A DNA stretch of 64,000 nt from Pleomorphomonas sp. JP5 (GCF_023721815.1 NZ_JAMDLI010000021.1:266282-330281), one strand, 5' to 3'. Positions 52,332 to 62,419 are shown, counted from the stretch's first letter. Numbers and translations are program-made. The notes: a model not told the origin generated them from the letters alone.

Positions 52332-54010
52332 GAGATCTGTTCCGCCTCCTCGGTCTCTATCGGCGACATGTCGGATGGATCTTGCTGTCGATGCTGGTAT
52401 CGCTCATCGCGACGCTCGCCAACGTCGGACTGATGGCGGCATCCGGCTGGTTCATCACCGCCATGGCTGCTGCCGGCCTTGCCGGCGTCACGATGAACTA
52501 TTTCACCCCGGCGGCGATCATCCGGGGGCTGGCCATCCTGCGCACCGGCGGCCGCTACATCGACAGGGTGATCGGACACGAAGCAACGCTGCGCCTTCTC
52601 GCCGACACCCGTACCCATCTGTTTGCCAAGATGGTGCCGCTCGCCCCGGCAGCGCTCGACGACCTCCGGTCGGGCGACCTGCTTGCGCGGCTCAAGGCCG
52701 ACATCGACCGGCTGGAGCTGACGTTCCTGCGGCTTCTGTCGCCGTTGGCGGTCGCCGTGCTGACGCTTGCCGCTGTTGGACTGGTGCTCTTCCTGCACGA
52801 CGGGATACTATCGGTGGGCGTCATTGCGGTTCTCGCCGTGTGCGGTCTTCTGGCGCCAGCGCTTGCCGCCGTGGCGGCGGCCGGTCCGGGACGCGCACTG
52901 ACAGCGCGCTCCGCCGACCTTCGTCGCCTGGTCGTCGACGATCTTTCAGGCCTGATGCCCCTCATGATCGTGGGCGCGTTCGCCGAGCATCGCGACCGAC
53001 TTGTTGAGGCGATGGCTTCGCTGGTCGAGGTCGAACGCCGCCTTGCCCGTCGGGCGGCTTTCGGGCAGGCGTTGGGCCGGCTCTCGGGGGATCTGGCGCT
53101 GATCGTGGCGCTTGTCATAAGCGTGCCGCTTGTGGCTGCAAGCCGGATGGACGGGCCGAATCTGGCTATGGCCGCGCTGTTGTCCCTGTCGGCGGCCGAG
53201 GCCTTCATGGGGTTGCCGGCGGCTTTTCTCGGCGTTGCGTCGACGCTGGCGTCGGCGCGGCGGCTTTTCGCCATTCTCGACCGCAAGCCGCCAGTCATCG
53301 AGCAGGCCATTCCCCGGGAGTTACCCCAACGGCGTGATCTCCGTCTTGAGGGCCTGACGCTCCGTTATCCCGGAAGCGCACGACCGGCGCTCGATCGCAT
53401 CACTCTCGACATCCCCCAGGGCAGCCGCGTGGCGCTTGTCGGAGAAAGTGGCGCCGGTAAGTCCTCAGTGGCGGCCCTGCTCGCTCGGTTGCGGGATCCC
53501 GACGCCGGCGAGATCCTGCTGGGCGGTGTCGCGATCAAAGAACTCACACTGGCCGACGTTCGCCGGACGATCGGGGTGGTGGCCCAGAAACCGCACCTCT
53601 TCACCGCGACGCTCGAGGACAATCTCCGCCTTGGCCGTCCTTCGGCGACAGCTGAGGAGCTCGCCGCCGTTCTCGAGGCAGCCGGGCTGACCGATTTCGT
53701 CGCCCGGTTGCCGCAGGGACTTGCGACGCCCATCGGGGTCGCGGGAACAACGCTATCGGGAGGAGAGGCGCGTCGCGTCGCCATCGCCCGCGTTCTGTTG
53801 CTTGCGCCGGACATTCTCGTCCTCGACGAGCCGGGCGAAGGGCTCGATCCGGAGACGGAGGCCGCCGTCCTCGATCGTGTGCTCGACCGGATGGTCGGCC
53901 GAACGGTAGTCCTGATCACCCATGCTCGCGCCGCGCTTCACCGCATGGACAGCGTGGTGGAGCTCGACCGCGGCCGGATCGTCGGGAATCGAACGACCGT
54001 CACCGTCTGA
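52328..54010 (+). CDS. cydC: heterodimeric ABC exporter subunit CydC
   Basis: This 560-residue partner of CydD has six membrane segments (IDRVIGHEATLRLLADTR lies in the first cytoplasmic part). Its nucleotide-binding domain has Walker A GESGAGKSS, signature LSGGEARRVAIAR and Walker B ILVLDEPGEGLD. The start is GTG 52328, overlapping the cydD stop, so the two are made together. It is needed for maturation of the bd oxidase. The glutamate after Walker B is preserved, so both ATP sites could be active. Confidence 0.93.
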   Translation: MRDLFRLLGLYRRHVGWILLSMLVSLIATLANVGLMAASGWFITAMAAAGLAGVTMNYFTPAAIIRGLAILRTGGRYIDRVIGHEATLRLLADTRTHLFAKMVPLAPAALDDLRSGDLLARLKADIDRLELTFLRLLSPLAVAVLTLAAVGLVLFLHDGILSVGVIAVLAVCGLLAPALAAVAAAGPGRALTARSADLRRLVVDDLSGLMPLMIVGAFAEHRDRLVEAMASLVEVERRLARRAAFGQALGRLSGDLALIVALVISVPLVAASRMDGPNLAMAALLSLSAAEAFMGLPAAFLGVASTLASARRLFAILDRKPPVIEQAIPRELPQRRDLRLEGLTLRYPGSARPALDRITLDIPQGSRVALVGESGAGKSSVAALLARLRDPDAGEILLGGVAIKELTLADVRRTIGVVAQKPHLFTATLEDNLRLGRPSATAEELAAVLEAAGLTDFVARLPQGLATPIGVAGTTLSGGEARRVAIARVLLLAPDILVLDEPGEGLDPETEAAVLDRVLDRMVGRTVVLITHARAALHRMDSVVELDRGRIVGNRTTVTV

Positions 54011-54188
54011 CGGAGGATCTGGCGCTTGTGCGCGCATCTCCGTCATGCTATGGGGCGACGAACCCTTTGGGAGAGTTGCATGCTCTTCGGCCACGATCAG
54101 CGACGACGACGCGACGAACGCGCTTTTGAGCGTGCTTTCGTGTTTTCCTGCGCCTGATCGATCGAACTCCATGGGGGACTGCGGATCG

Positions 54189-54773
54189 ATGGCGCCGCAC
54201 CCCGATTTCCCACGGTTCGACATGACCGCCATCGATCTCTCGCTTGCTCGTTCTATCGACGCCTTTGCGCTTGAGGATGTGACCTTTCGCCCCGAGGTGG
54301 CCGAGGACGCCGCCGCCATCGACGCCATCCACGACGTCACTTTCGGTCCCGGCCGCTACAGCCGCACGGCGTTCCGTCTGCGCGAGGGCCACGCTCCCGA
54401 CGGTCCGACGAGCCTCGTCGCCGTTTACAGGGGGAGCGTTATCGGTTCGGTGCGACTGACCGCGATCGCGGTGGGCGAAACGCCGGCGCTGCTGCTTGGC
54501 CCGCTTGCCGTACTGCCGGCGCTCAAGAGCCTCGGCGTCGGCAAGGCGCTGATGCGGCTTTCCATGGAGGCGGCACGGCAGCGGCACCATAGGCTGGTCG
54601 TCCTGGTCGGCGACTTTCCCTACTACTGGCCGTTCGGCTTTCGCGTCGTGCCGGCAGGGCGGGTGGAGTTGCCGGGACCGGTCGATCCGGCTCGCTTGCT
54701 ATGGGCCGAGTTGACGCCGGGCGCCTCGGAGGGGGTTGCCGGGTTGGTCAGGGCAATCGGTCCTGCTGTCTGA
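54189..54773 (+). CDS. GNAT-family N-acetyltransferase (YhbS-like)
   Basis: This protein of about 194 residues has a GNAT fold. The acyl-CoA site is LLLGPLAVLPALKSLGVGKA (near residue 108), followed by RLSMEAARQRHHRLVVLVGD and YYWPFGFRVVPAG, which resembles YhbS-like acetyltransferases. Several in-frame ATGs exist (54171, 54189, 54222). I prefer 54189 because GGGGGA lies about nine bases upstream. It is convergent with the large membrane protein gene. The substrate is unknown. Confidence 0.82.
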   Translation: MAPHPDFPRFDMTAIDLSLARSIDAFALEDVTFRPEVAEDAAAIDAIHDVTFGPGRYSRTAFRLREGHAPDGPTSLVAVYRGSVIGSVRLTAIAVGETPALLLGPLAVLPALKSLGVGKALMRLSMEAARQRHHRLVVLVGDFPYYWPFGFRVVPAGRVELPGPVDPARLLWAELTPGASEGVAGLVRAIGPAV

Positions 54774-54783
54774 GGCTGACCGA

Positions 54784-56865
54784 TTATCGGCTTTCGCGCC
54801 ACCAGAGGCCGCCGAGCGCCAACAGCAGCAGGGCGCCGGCGAGCAATCCCAGATAGACCGGCACGGTTTCGATGCCTGCGACCTCGTAGGCTTTCGACGC
54901 CTTGAAGCCGATCCAGCCACTTCCCGAAAAGGTGCTCGCGGCTGGTTGGCGGAGCGCGACCGTGGGAATGTTCAATGGCCCGTTGGCTTCTGCCCGGAGC
55001 CGGATCGACGCGCCGCCGGTTGCTTCGGCGATGGACCGTGCCGGTTCCGTTGTTGAAACGAGGGCTCGGAACTCGCGCGGATTGGCGGGACCGACGTGGG
55101 CGAGGGCCGTGAGTGTGCCGTCCGTCGCCTTGTAGAGACCGGGCATCGGTGTGGCGATCGTTGCCCCGAAGCGGCCGGGGCCGAGAGGGGAGAGGTCGGA
55201 CAACCGGCGTTCCGAGCCGTCCGGAAAAGTCACGGTTACCGGTTCGGCGCTGTCCTTCAAGGTGCGCCGTTCGACGGTGAGGTTGCCACCTTCGCCGGAC
55301 AGGCGAAGCGCCTCCTCCTCAAGCTCGGGTTCGCCCATCAGCCAGTGGGCAACGTTGCGCAACAGTTCGGCGTGCGGGCCTCCGCCCTCGAAACCGCGCG
55401 CCCACAGCCAAACCTCATCGCTGAGCAGCATGGCGACGCGACCCTTGCCCTCGCGGGACAGCACGAGCAGGGGCTTTCCGTCCGGCCCCGACATCAACGC
55501 GTCGCCCCGATTTTCGCGCGTTTCGACGAGACGGAACCAGCGCGACCAGCGGGGCGGATCGACCTCTCCACCCGGCAGGTTCGCCGTCACCGGATGGCGT
55601 GCGCCAAGAGGGGTGATGGCGGGGCGGAACGGCGTTTCGATCACGTTGCCGTCGGGAATGGCCGGCAGAAGCGGCGCAAGGGGACTGTCGTAGACGCTGT
55701 CGGCGTTGAGTGGATCCGGGCCGGCCGCCATCAGCAGGGCCCCGCCGTCGGCGACGTAGCGGGCGATGTTGTCGAAGTAGAGAAGCGGCAGCACGCCGCG
55801 CTTCTCATAGCGGTCGAAAATGATCAGATCGAAGTCGTCGATCTTCTCGTCGAACAGTTCGCGGGTGGGGAAGGCGATCAGCGACAGCTCGTCGATCGGT
55901 GTGCCGTCCTGCTTCTCCGGAGGCCGAAGGATGGTGAAGTGAACGAGATCGACCGACGCGTCCGACTTCAGAAGGTTTCGCCAGGTTCGCTCACCCGCGT
56001 GCGGTTCGCCTGACACCAGAAGGACGCGCAGCGCTTGACGTACGCCGTCGATGACGGCGACCTCGGTGTTGTTGAGCGGCGATATCTCGCCAGGGAGTGG
56101 CGGAGCTTCCACTTCGATGATGTTGTCGCCCGCGTGGGGTATGCCGATGTCGACGGTGCGCTCCTCGCCCGGCGCCATGGTCACCGTGGCCACGATCTCG
56201 CCGTCGCGGCGCACGATCACAGGCACCGCCGCGCCATCTGGCGACCGGCCGTCGTCGAGGAGGCGAAAGCTGAGGCGCTGCGTCGAACGGACAAGCGCAA
56301 ACTTGGGGCTGGACGTCAGCTCGATGCGACGGTCGTACTCGCCTGGATCTCCGGTGACGAGGACATGAACGGGAGCCGAGAACCCGAGTCCGGCGACATC
56401 CTTCGGCACGTCGTGGATCCGCCCGTCGGTGACGACGGCCACGCCGCCGATCCGATCGGCCGGCACGTCGGAGAGCGCGCGGCCGACATCGGCGAAAAGG
56501 CGCGTCCCGTCGGCGTTGTCGGTGGCAGCCGCCGGCACTTCGCGCAACTCCACGTCCGGGAGGTGGGACAGTCGCTGCTTGAGCGCCGCGTAGGCGGCGT
56601 CGGTATCGGCTGGCCGGCCGGCCAGCGACTGCGAGGCGCTGCGGTCGGCAACCAAGGCCACCACGGAGGGGAGAGCCTTGCGATCCTCGGCGACGAGCTC
56701 GGGCTTCGCCGCGCCAAGCAGCAGGAGAGCGAGGGCAAGCGTCCTGAGGAGTATGCCGGGTCGACGGCGGAAAGCCATCAGGGCGAGAACGGCGAGCGCC
56801 ATGACACCGCCGACGACGAGAACCGGGATAGGTAGAAGGGGGGTGAAGGACAGCGACCAGATCAT
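54784..56865 (-). CDS. large membrane-anchored protein with glutamine amidotransferase-like domain (MoxR/DUF58 cluster)
   Basis: This 693-residue protein has two N-terminal membrane helices, a long periplasmic region and one C-terminal helix (VPVYLGLLAGALLLLALGGL). The middle (about residues 280-500) resembles the class I glutamine amidotransferase-like domain seen in such proteins, with VLLVSGEPHAGERTWRN and GRVAMLLSDEVWLWARGFEG. No catalytic triad was recognised. It is the last gene of a four-gene operon with MoxR, DUF58 and DUF4159 genes, conserved as a group in many Hyphomicrobiales. The role is unknown; the cluster is suspected to act in envelope protein assembly. Confidence 0.8.
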   Translation of the reverse strand: MIWSLSFTPLLPIPVLVVGGVMALAVLALMAFRRRPGILLRTLALALLLLGAAKPELVAEDRKALPSVVALVADRSASQSLAGRPADTDAAYAALKQRLSHLPDVELREVPAAATDNADGTRLFADVGRALSDVPADRIGGVAVVTDGRIHDVPKDVAGLGFSAPVHVLVTGDPGEYDRRIELTSSPKFALVRSTQRLSFRLLDDGRSPDGAAVPVIVRRDGEIVATVTMAPGEERTVDIGIPHAGDNIIEVEAPPLPGEISPLNNTEVAVIDGVRQALRVLLVSGEPHAGERTWRNLLKSDASVDLVHFTILRPPEKQDGTPIDELSLIAFPTRELFDEKIDDFDLIIFDRYEKRGVLPLLYFDNIARYVADGGALLMAAGPDPLNADSVYDSPLAPLLPAIPDGNVIETPFRPAITPLGARHPVTANLPGGEVDPPRWSRWFRLVETRENRGDALMSGPDGKPLLVLSREGKGRVAMLLSDEVWLWARGFEGGGPHAELLRNVAHWLMGEPELEEEALRLSGEGGNLTVERRTLKDSAEPVTVTFPDGSERRLSDLSPLGPGRFGATIATPMPGLYKATDGTLTALAHVGPANPREFRALVSTTEPARSIAEATGGASIRLRAEANGPLNIPTVALRQPAASTFSGSGWIGFKASKAYEVAGIETVPVYLGLLAGALLLLALGGLWWRESR

Positions 56866-56872
56866 GACGGCC

Positions 56873-59644
56873 TTATTCCCCCAGCCGTTCGAGGAGGGCC
56901 GGCACGTGCACCTGGTCCGCCTTATAGTTGCCCGTCAGGACGTACATGACGATATTGACGCCGGCGCGGAAGGCGAACTCCCGCTGGCGAGGGGTACCGG
57001 GTACCAGAGGATGCAGGAAGGCGCCGCCTTCGTCCGCCGCCCAGGCGCCGGCCAGGTCATTTCCTGTGATCAAGAGCGGGGACACACCGTCGGCGGGCCG
57101 TACCGGCCGCTCCGTGTCGTCAGCTTCGTTCTCGCTGTCGTCGAGCGCCTCGACCCAAAGCGGCGATCCTTCGGTTCGGCCGACGAAAGCACCAAGCAGG
57201 TAGAAGGACTTGGTAAGCACATGGTCTGACGGTACCGGTTCGAGAGGCGGCACGTCGATCATCGCCAACATGTCGCGCAGACGCACGGTGTTGGGTGACT
57301 CGGCCGAGAATTCGGCGTCGTCACGGCTATCGAACAACACGGTACCGCCGTCCTTCATGAAGGCTTCTATGCGGGTCATGGCGGTGGCCGATGGCATCGC
57401 CGCCGCTGAGTCGATAGGCCAGTAGATCAGCGGAAAGACCGACAGTTCGTCGTGTTCCGGGTCGGCCGCCATCGGTTCGCCCGGCTCCAGCGAGGAATGC
57501 GAGGCAATGAAGCGGGAAAGCGTCGACAACCCGGCTCGACTGGTCTCATCGACGTCGACTATGCCGGTCTCGACATAGGCGAACCGGGTCGCGGAGAGAG
57601 CTTCGAGGAGCCGAGCGTCGTCGGCGGCATGGGCTTGAGGCGGGGTGCCGAGGAGGGTGATGCCGATCAGGAAGATGGCGGCCACCGATCCACGCCACCG
57701 GAACCCGCCGGCAAGGGCAGTGACGGCAAGCCCATCGACGAGAAGGAGAAGAAAGGCGAGGGCGAAACCGAAGGGGGACAGGTCGATCGCGGTTTCGGCG
57801 ACGAGGCTGATCCGGCGCACGCCATCTCCCAGGGCGCCAAGACCAGGGGAGGTGTAGATCATGTCCGGTCTCATCGGATTGAGGGCGCGGAAACCGTCAT
57901 CGCTGCCGTAGAGCCCGGGCGGCGTCGAGCGCGAAGGACGGAGCGTCGCGATGTCCGTTGCGCGGATGCCGGTAACGCCGGTGGTTGGCGCGGAAGCGCG
58001 ACCGTAGCCATCGAGAAGGGAAAGCGGTGGCAATATGGTGGCGCCGCCGATCTCACGCGCTCCGCCATCGGCCGCGCCAAGGGCTACGGTCCGACGCAGC
58101 ATCTCCACGAACACGCCCGATATGGGCAGGTTGGACCAGCGCGTGTCGGCGGTGACGTGGAAGAGAACCAGCCAGCCGTCGCCGACGGGAGCGGCCGTGA
58201 CCAGCGGCGTGCCATCGGACAGGCTGGCCCACGTCCGGTCGGCGAGATCGATACCGGGTTCGGCCAGGACCTGCCGGTTCACCGTCACGTCGTTGGGAAC
58301 CGCGAGGCCGGCATAGGGGCCGCCATCGGCAAAACTGCCGAGCGATTGGGGCCGGCTCCAGGACAGGGAGCCGCCGAGGGCGCGGTCGCCCCGACGAAGA
58401 GGGGTTGGAACCTCTGTCTCGTCGGACGCAGCGAGCCGGGGACCGGCAAACCGAACGAGCACGCCGCCTTTCTCCATGAAGGCGTGGGCGAGCTCCGCCT
58501 CGGTCGCACTCAAGCGACCGACGTCGGCGACCAGAATGGCGCTTGGCCGCGTTGCGATCGCCGCCTTGAATGCGTCGGCGAGGGCGCCCTGAGCGGGAAC
58601 GGTCACTTCGGCGAATGGTGCAAGTGCTCTCTCGAGGAAATACTCGGGAGCGATCAATGGCCGCGCCGCTTCGCTGCCGGTGGCGGTGACGATGGCGACC
58701 GACCGTCTCCGCCAACGATCGTCGAGGAGCCGAACGCCAAGCGCCGAGTTGCCGCCCGCCACTTCCGCACGGGCGATGTCGTTTCGAATCTCCAGCGGCA
58801 GTTCGAAGCGGGCGTCGCCTCGGGTCGCGTCACCCGTAATTGCAAATGGGCGCTCGTCGAGAAGTCGGCCCTTTCGATCAAGCAGTCGGAGTTTGCCTTC
58901 GTCCGATAGACCGGCATTCGGCCGCCTAAGGTGGACGGTGACGGCTGCGCCGTCCTGATCGACGCTATCGATGGCGACGGGCGCCGGCCGGCTGGACGTT
59001 GCGATCGTCATCGGCGCTGTGGTCGAGAGGCGTCCGAGATTGGCAAGGAAGTCATGGGCCGTGCCGTTGTCGCCCGGCTCCGGCAGGACGACGACCTCTC
59101 CCGGTGGCGTTTCGGCAGCCAGGCGGGTGAGAGCAGGCAACAAGGGAGCGCGATCCGGCAGGATTGGGCGCGGAACAAGTGCGTTGACACGCCGAAGCGC
59201 TTCGGTCGCCGAGGTTTGCGCTCCGACAGCGGCGGCTCCATCGGCGGTGGCGACGAGCAATACCGGCCGTCCGGCGTCGCCGGCTTCCCCCAGGATGGTG
59301 GCTGCGGTGGCGCGGCGTTCCGGCCAGTCGGGCGCGGCGCTGGCGCCGTTGTCGATGAGGAGCCACAGCGGGCCTTGTCCGCGAATGATGCGCTCGGCCG
59401 GCTGAAGCACCGGGCCGGCGACAGCCAGTACGACCAGGCCGGCAATCAGCAGGCGCAAGGCGATCAGCCACCAAGGCGTACGAATCGGTGTTTCCTCATC
59501 GCGCTTCGGACGGGCGATGAGGGCGAGCGGTGGGAAGACGCGCGTCACGGGGCGGGGTGGCGTCGCCTTCAGGAGCCACCAGATGGCGGGTAGCGCCAGG
59601 AGACCAAGGAGGGCCAGCGGCGCCGCGAAGGAAAGGCCGCTCAT
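56873..59644 (-). CDS. DUF4159/BatA-domain membrane protein
   Basis: This 923-residue protein begins with a BatA/aerotolerance-regulator N-terminal module (residues 1 to about 85: FAAPLALLGLLALPAIWWLL, then TPWWLIALRLLIAGLVVL). A long domain like those of the BatA/VWA group follows. After a further membrane helix near residue 660 comes a C-terminal DUF4159 domain (about 690-920, with ARLLEALSATRFAYVETGI and PLIYWPIDSAAAM). Its ATG overlaps the stop of the DUF58 gene (ATGA). The operon suggests a membrane complex dependent on the MoxR ATPase. No biochemical function is established that I can cite. Confidence 0.87.
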   Translation of the reverse strand: MSGLSFAAPLALLGLLALPAIWWLLKATPPRPVTRVFPPLALIARPKRDEETPIRTPWWLIALRLLIAGLVVLAVAGPVLQPAERIIRGQGPLWLLIDNGASAAPDWPERRATAATILGEAGDAGRPVLLVATADGAAAVGAQTSATEALRRVNALVPRPILPDRAPLLPALTRLAAETPPGEVVVLPEPGDNGTAHDFLANLGRLSTTAPMTIATSSRPAPVAIDSVDQDGAAVTVHLRRPNAGLSDEGKLRLLDRKGRLLDERPFAITGDATRGDARFELPLEIRNDIARAEVAGGNSALGVRLLDDRWRRRSVAIVTATGSEAARPLIAPEYFLERALAPFAEVTVPAQGALADAFKAAIATRPSAILVADVGRLSATEAELAHAFMEKGGVLVRFAGPRLAASDETEVPTPLRRGDRALGGSLSWSRPQSLGSFADGGPYAGLAVPNDVTVNRQVLAEPGIDLADRTWASLSDGTPLVTAAPVGDGWLVLFHVTADTRWSNLPISGVFVEMLRRTVALGAADGGAREIGGATILPPLSLLDGYGRASAPTTGVTGIRATDIATLRPSRSTPPGLYGSDDGFRALNPMRPDMIYTSPGLGALGDGVRRISLVAETAIDLSPFGFALAFLLLLVDGLAVTALAGGFRWRGSVAAIFLIGITLLGTPPQAHAADDARLLEALSATRFAYVETGIVDVDETSRAGLSTLSRFIASHSSLEPGEPMAADPEHDELSVFPLIYWPIDSAAAMPSATAMTRIEAFMKDGGTVLFDSRDDAEFSAESPNTVRLRDMLAMIDVPPLEPVPSDHVLTKSFYLLGAFVGRTEGSPLWVEALDDSENEADDTERPVRPADGVSPLLITGNDLAGAWAADEGGAFLHPLVPGTPRQREFAFRAGVNIVMYVLTGNYKADQVHVPALLERLGE

Positions 59645-60528
59645 GCTCCGGCTCCTTCCGGCGCAGAAAGCTGGCCGCAGAGGGCGATCAGCGTCTCCGT
59701 GGCGGGGCGGTCGGTTCGCGCGACCTTGTGGCTCCAGCCGGGGCGACAGGCGGCGACGAGACGCGCCCGATGCTCGGCGCGGCTGTTGAGATAGGCCTCG
59801 CGCCAGGCCTCGGCCCGGCCTGCGGTCAGGTGGCTTCCGGTCTCGGGGTCGACGAAATCGACGCGCCCCGCAAAGGGAAAGGTCTCCTCGACCGGGTCGG
59901 CGATCTCGACCAGGTGGACACGGCTTTCAAGCGCCGCAAGGTCGGAGAAAAGCGAATCGCGTTCCGCTCGCGATCCGAGAAAGTCGGAGATGAGCACCGC
60001 GTCGTCGCGGCGACGCATCGTTGCCACCCCCTGATTCGGGGCGACCGAGTCGAGGCGGGCAAGCTTCATGGCAATTACCTCGGCACCGTCGCGCCGGGTG
60101 GTCGGCTCGGCGTCGCCGACGACGCCGACGCGTTCGCCGGCGCGCGCCAACAGTTCGGCGATCGCCAGCGCGAGGGTGAGCGCAAGGTTGCGCTTGCTGG
60201 TGTTTGCAAGCTCGGAACGGAAGTCCATCGATGGTGTGAGATCGACCCACAGCCAGACGGTGTGAGCATTCTCGTGCTCGCGCTCGCGCACATAGAGCGT
60301 CTCGTCACGGGCCGACCGTCGCCAGTCGATGCCGCGCATGGGCTCTCCGGAGAGAAAGGGGCGGAACTGCCAGAAGTCCTCGCCGGGGCCGGCCCGGCGG
60401 CGGCCGTGCCAGCCCGCGGCGACCGTGGCCGCCACTCGCCGTGCCTCGATGAGGAGGTCGGGCAGGGCGGCGGCAAGTCCGCGCGCCGAGGCGACGCCTT
60501 TCGGCGTCAGGGCATCGTGCCCCGTCAT
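59641..60528 (-). CDS. DUF58 domain-containing protein
   Basis: This 295-residue cytoplasmic-looking protein has the DUF58 core: GEDFWQFRPFLSGEPMRGID near residue 53, then RSARDETLYVREREHENAHT and WLWVDLTPSMDF, the last being a degenerate VWA-like metal site (DLTPS in place of DxSxS). DUF58 proteins regularly accompany MoxR ATPases and are probably their clients or adaptors. The start lies 2 bases after the moxR stop, and the stop overlaps the DUF4159 gene. Family assignment is firm; the role is not. Confidence 0.9.
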   Translation of the reverse strand: MTGHDALTPKGVASARGLAAALPDLLIEARRVAATVAAGWHGRRRAGPGEDFWQFRPFLSGEPMRGIDWRRSARDETLYVREREHENAHTVWLWVDLTPSMDFRSELANTSKRNLALTLALAIAELLARAGERVGVVGDAEPTTRRDGAEVIAMKLARLDSVAPNQGVATMRRRDDAVLISDFLGSRAERDSLFSDLAALESRVHLVEIADPVEETFPFAGRVDFVDPETGSHLTAGRAEAWREAYLNSRAEHRARLVAACRPGWSHKVARTDRPATETLIALCGQLSAPEGAGA

Positions 60529-60530
60529 GC

Positions 60531-61529
60531 TCAGATCACCTTTGCGAGGATGAGGCCGATCACCTCCGCGACGGCGCGGCGGCGGGCGCGAGCCTCGAAG
60601 GTCAGCGCCATGCGATGCTTCAGCACCGGCACCGCGAGCGCTGCGACATCGTCGAGCGATGGTGCATAGCGGCCGGTCAGGAGCGCACGAGCGCGAACGG
60701 CCAGCATCAGCGACTGCGCGGCGCGGGGACCGGGGCCCCAGGCGATGTCGCGGGCTGCCTCGGGCACGAGGTCGGCGCCCGGGCGGGCGCCACGCACCAG
60801 ATCGAGAATCGCCTCGACGATTCGATCGCCGACCGGCATGCGCCGCACCAGAGCCTGCAGTGCCTGTAGTTCTCCATCGGCCAGCAGTCGCTCTGCCGTC
60901 GCTTCGTCACGACCGGTGGTCTCGATGAGGATGCGGCGTTCGGTGTCTCGGTCGGGATAGTCCAGGTCGATTTCCAGAAGGAAGCGGTCGAGCTGCGCTT
61001 CGGGCAGCGGGTAGGTGCCTTCCTGTTCCAGAGGGTTCTGCGTCGCGAGGACATGGAATGGAGCCGGAAGGTCGTGGCGGACGCCCGCCACGGTGACGTG
61101 GTGTTCCTGCATGGCCTGCAAAAGCGCCGATTGTGTTCGCGGCGATGCGCGGTTGATTTCGTCGGCCATGACGAGCTGGGCGAACACCGGCCCACGGATG
61201 AAGCGGAAGGAACGGCTGCCGTCGGTCGCCTGATCCAGGACTTCCGAACCCAGGATGTCGGAAGGCATCAGGTCGGGGGTGAACTGAATGCGCCGTTCGC
61301 TGAGGCCGAGCACGATCGCGAGCGTCTCGACCAGCTTGGTCTTGGCGAGGCCCGGTACGCCGACGATCAGGCCGTGCCCGCCGGAGAGCAGGGTCACCAG
61401 CGCTGCCTCGACGGCCGCCTCCTGCCCGAAGATGACGCGGGCGACGGCGGCGCGGACCGCCGAAAGCCGCTCGAAGGCGACATCCGCCTCGGCGACGGCG
61501 TCGGTGGCCGTCTTGATCTCTGCGTTCAT
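60531..61529 (-). CDS. MoxR-family AAA+ ATPase
   Basis: This 332-residue AAA+ ATPase has Walker A GVPGLAKTKLVE, Walker B VMADEINRASPR and sensor 1 ATQNPLEQEGTY, and a C-terminal lid with the RRMPVGDRIVEAILDLVRGA segment. It is of the MoxR subgroup, chaperone-like ATPases that mature metalloproteins or complexes. I chose ATG 61529, preceded by AAGGAG; the frame extends to 61748 but those 73 residues are low-complexity and lie over the promoter of nudL. It is first in the operon with DUF58, DUF4159 and a large membrane protein. A DUF1285 gene that I would expect upstream in many relatives is not seen here. Confidence 0.92.
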   Translation of the reverse strand: MNAEIKTATDAVAEADVAFERLSAVRAAVARVIFGQEAAVEAALVTLLSGGHGLIVGVPGLAKTKLVETLAIVLGLSERRIQFTPDLMPSDILGSEVLDQATDGSRSFRFIRGPVFAQLVMADEINRASPRTQSALLQAMQEHHVTVAGVRHDLPAPFHVLATQNPLEQEGTYPLPEAQLDRFLLEIDLDYPDRDTERRILIETTGRDEATAERLLADGELQALQALVRRMPVGDRIVEAILDLVRGARPGADLVPEAARDIAWGPGPRAAQSLMLAVRARALLTGRYAPSLDDVAALAVPVLKHRMALTFEARARRRAVAEVIGLILAKVI

Positions 61530-61714
61530 CGCAGGTTGCTCCTTCTTTGCCTCAGTCGCCGGCGGGCCTCCGGCCCTTGGCTTTCGCTTCGCCAGCGCCG
61601 CGTGACGCCGGAACCCGCTCTCGTGGCTTATCGTTTCCGCTTCGATCTTTGACCGGTTTGCGCCCAACGGTCGAGTTTGACATCTCCCGCTGCGCGGCGC
61701 ATCACCTTTCGGCG

Positions 61715-62419
61715 ATGGTGCCGGATCTGGTTTCAACCTATGAGGCAAGCAAAATCAAGGCAGGCGCGGACCTCCGGGAGGCGGGCGTGATCGCGGAGGA
61801 AGTCGGCCCCGCCGAAATACTTGCCAGGGCGGCCCGGATGCGGCCGCTATCCACCGCCGGTGCGTTGCGCGCGTCGGGCGAGGGACGCGTGGCTGCCAGC
61901 CTCGCCGCTTCCACCCAACCGTTGCGAGATGCTGCTGTGCTCATCGGTCTCGTCGAGCGGCGGGGTGCCCGCGGCCTTGAACTCATCATGATCCGACGCA
62001 CGGAAGGCCTGAGAGTCCATTCCGGCGAAGTCGCGCTGCCGGGCGGCAAGATCGAACCGGACGACGCTTCGCTGGTCGACGCGGCGCTGCGCGAGGCCGA
62101 GGAAGAGGTTGGTCTCGATCCGTCGGTTGTCAAGCCAGTCGGCCTGCTCACCCCCTATCCGACGCCGTCCGGTTTCCGAGTCTTTCCGGTGATCGGGCTC
62201 GTCGGCGGAGCGCCGGCTTTGGTGCCCGATCCGGGGGAAGTGGCGGAGGTGTTCTTGGTGCCGCTCGATTTCGTGCTCGACCCCGGAAACCACCGCGAGG
62301 AGTTCATCGATCACGCAAGCGGACGCCGGCATTTTTTCTCGCTGCAGTATGGCAGACATCGAATCTGGGGCGTTACCGGCAATATCCTGCGCCGTTTCTA
62401 TGAGGAAGTTTTCCGATGA
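61715..62419 (+). CDS. Nudix hydrolase, CoA pyrophosphatase (NudL) type
   Basis: The protein of about 234 residues carries the CoA-pyrophosphatase motif IRRTEGLRVHSGEVALPGG followed by the Nudix box (GGKIEPDDAS to ALREAEEEVGL near residues 112-136). It has the Asp-for-Glu change common in this group. It is expected to cleave CoA or acyl-CoA to phosphopantetheine compounds and 3',5'-ADP. I prefer ATG 61715; the frame is open back to 61547, but that part overlaps the divergent moxR start region. The stop overlaps cca by ATGA. Pairing with cca is a recurring arrangement in alphaproteobacteria. Confidence 0.88.
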   Translation: MVPDLVSTYEASKIKAGADLREAGVIAEEVGPAEILARAARMRPLSTAGALRASGEGRVAASLAASTQPLRDAAVLIGLVERRGARGLELIMIRRTEGLRVHSGEVALPGGKIEPDDASLVDAALREAEEEVGLDPSVVKPVGLLTPYPTPSGFRVFPVIGLVGGAPALVPDPGEVAEVFLVPLDFVLDPGNHREEFIDHASGRRHFFSLQYGRHRIWGVTGNILRRFYEEVFR

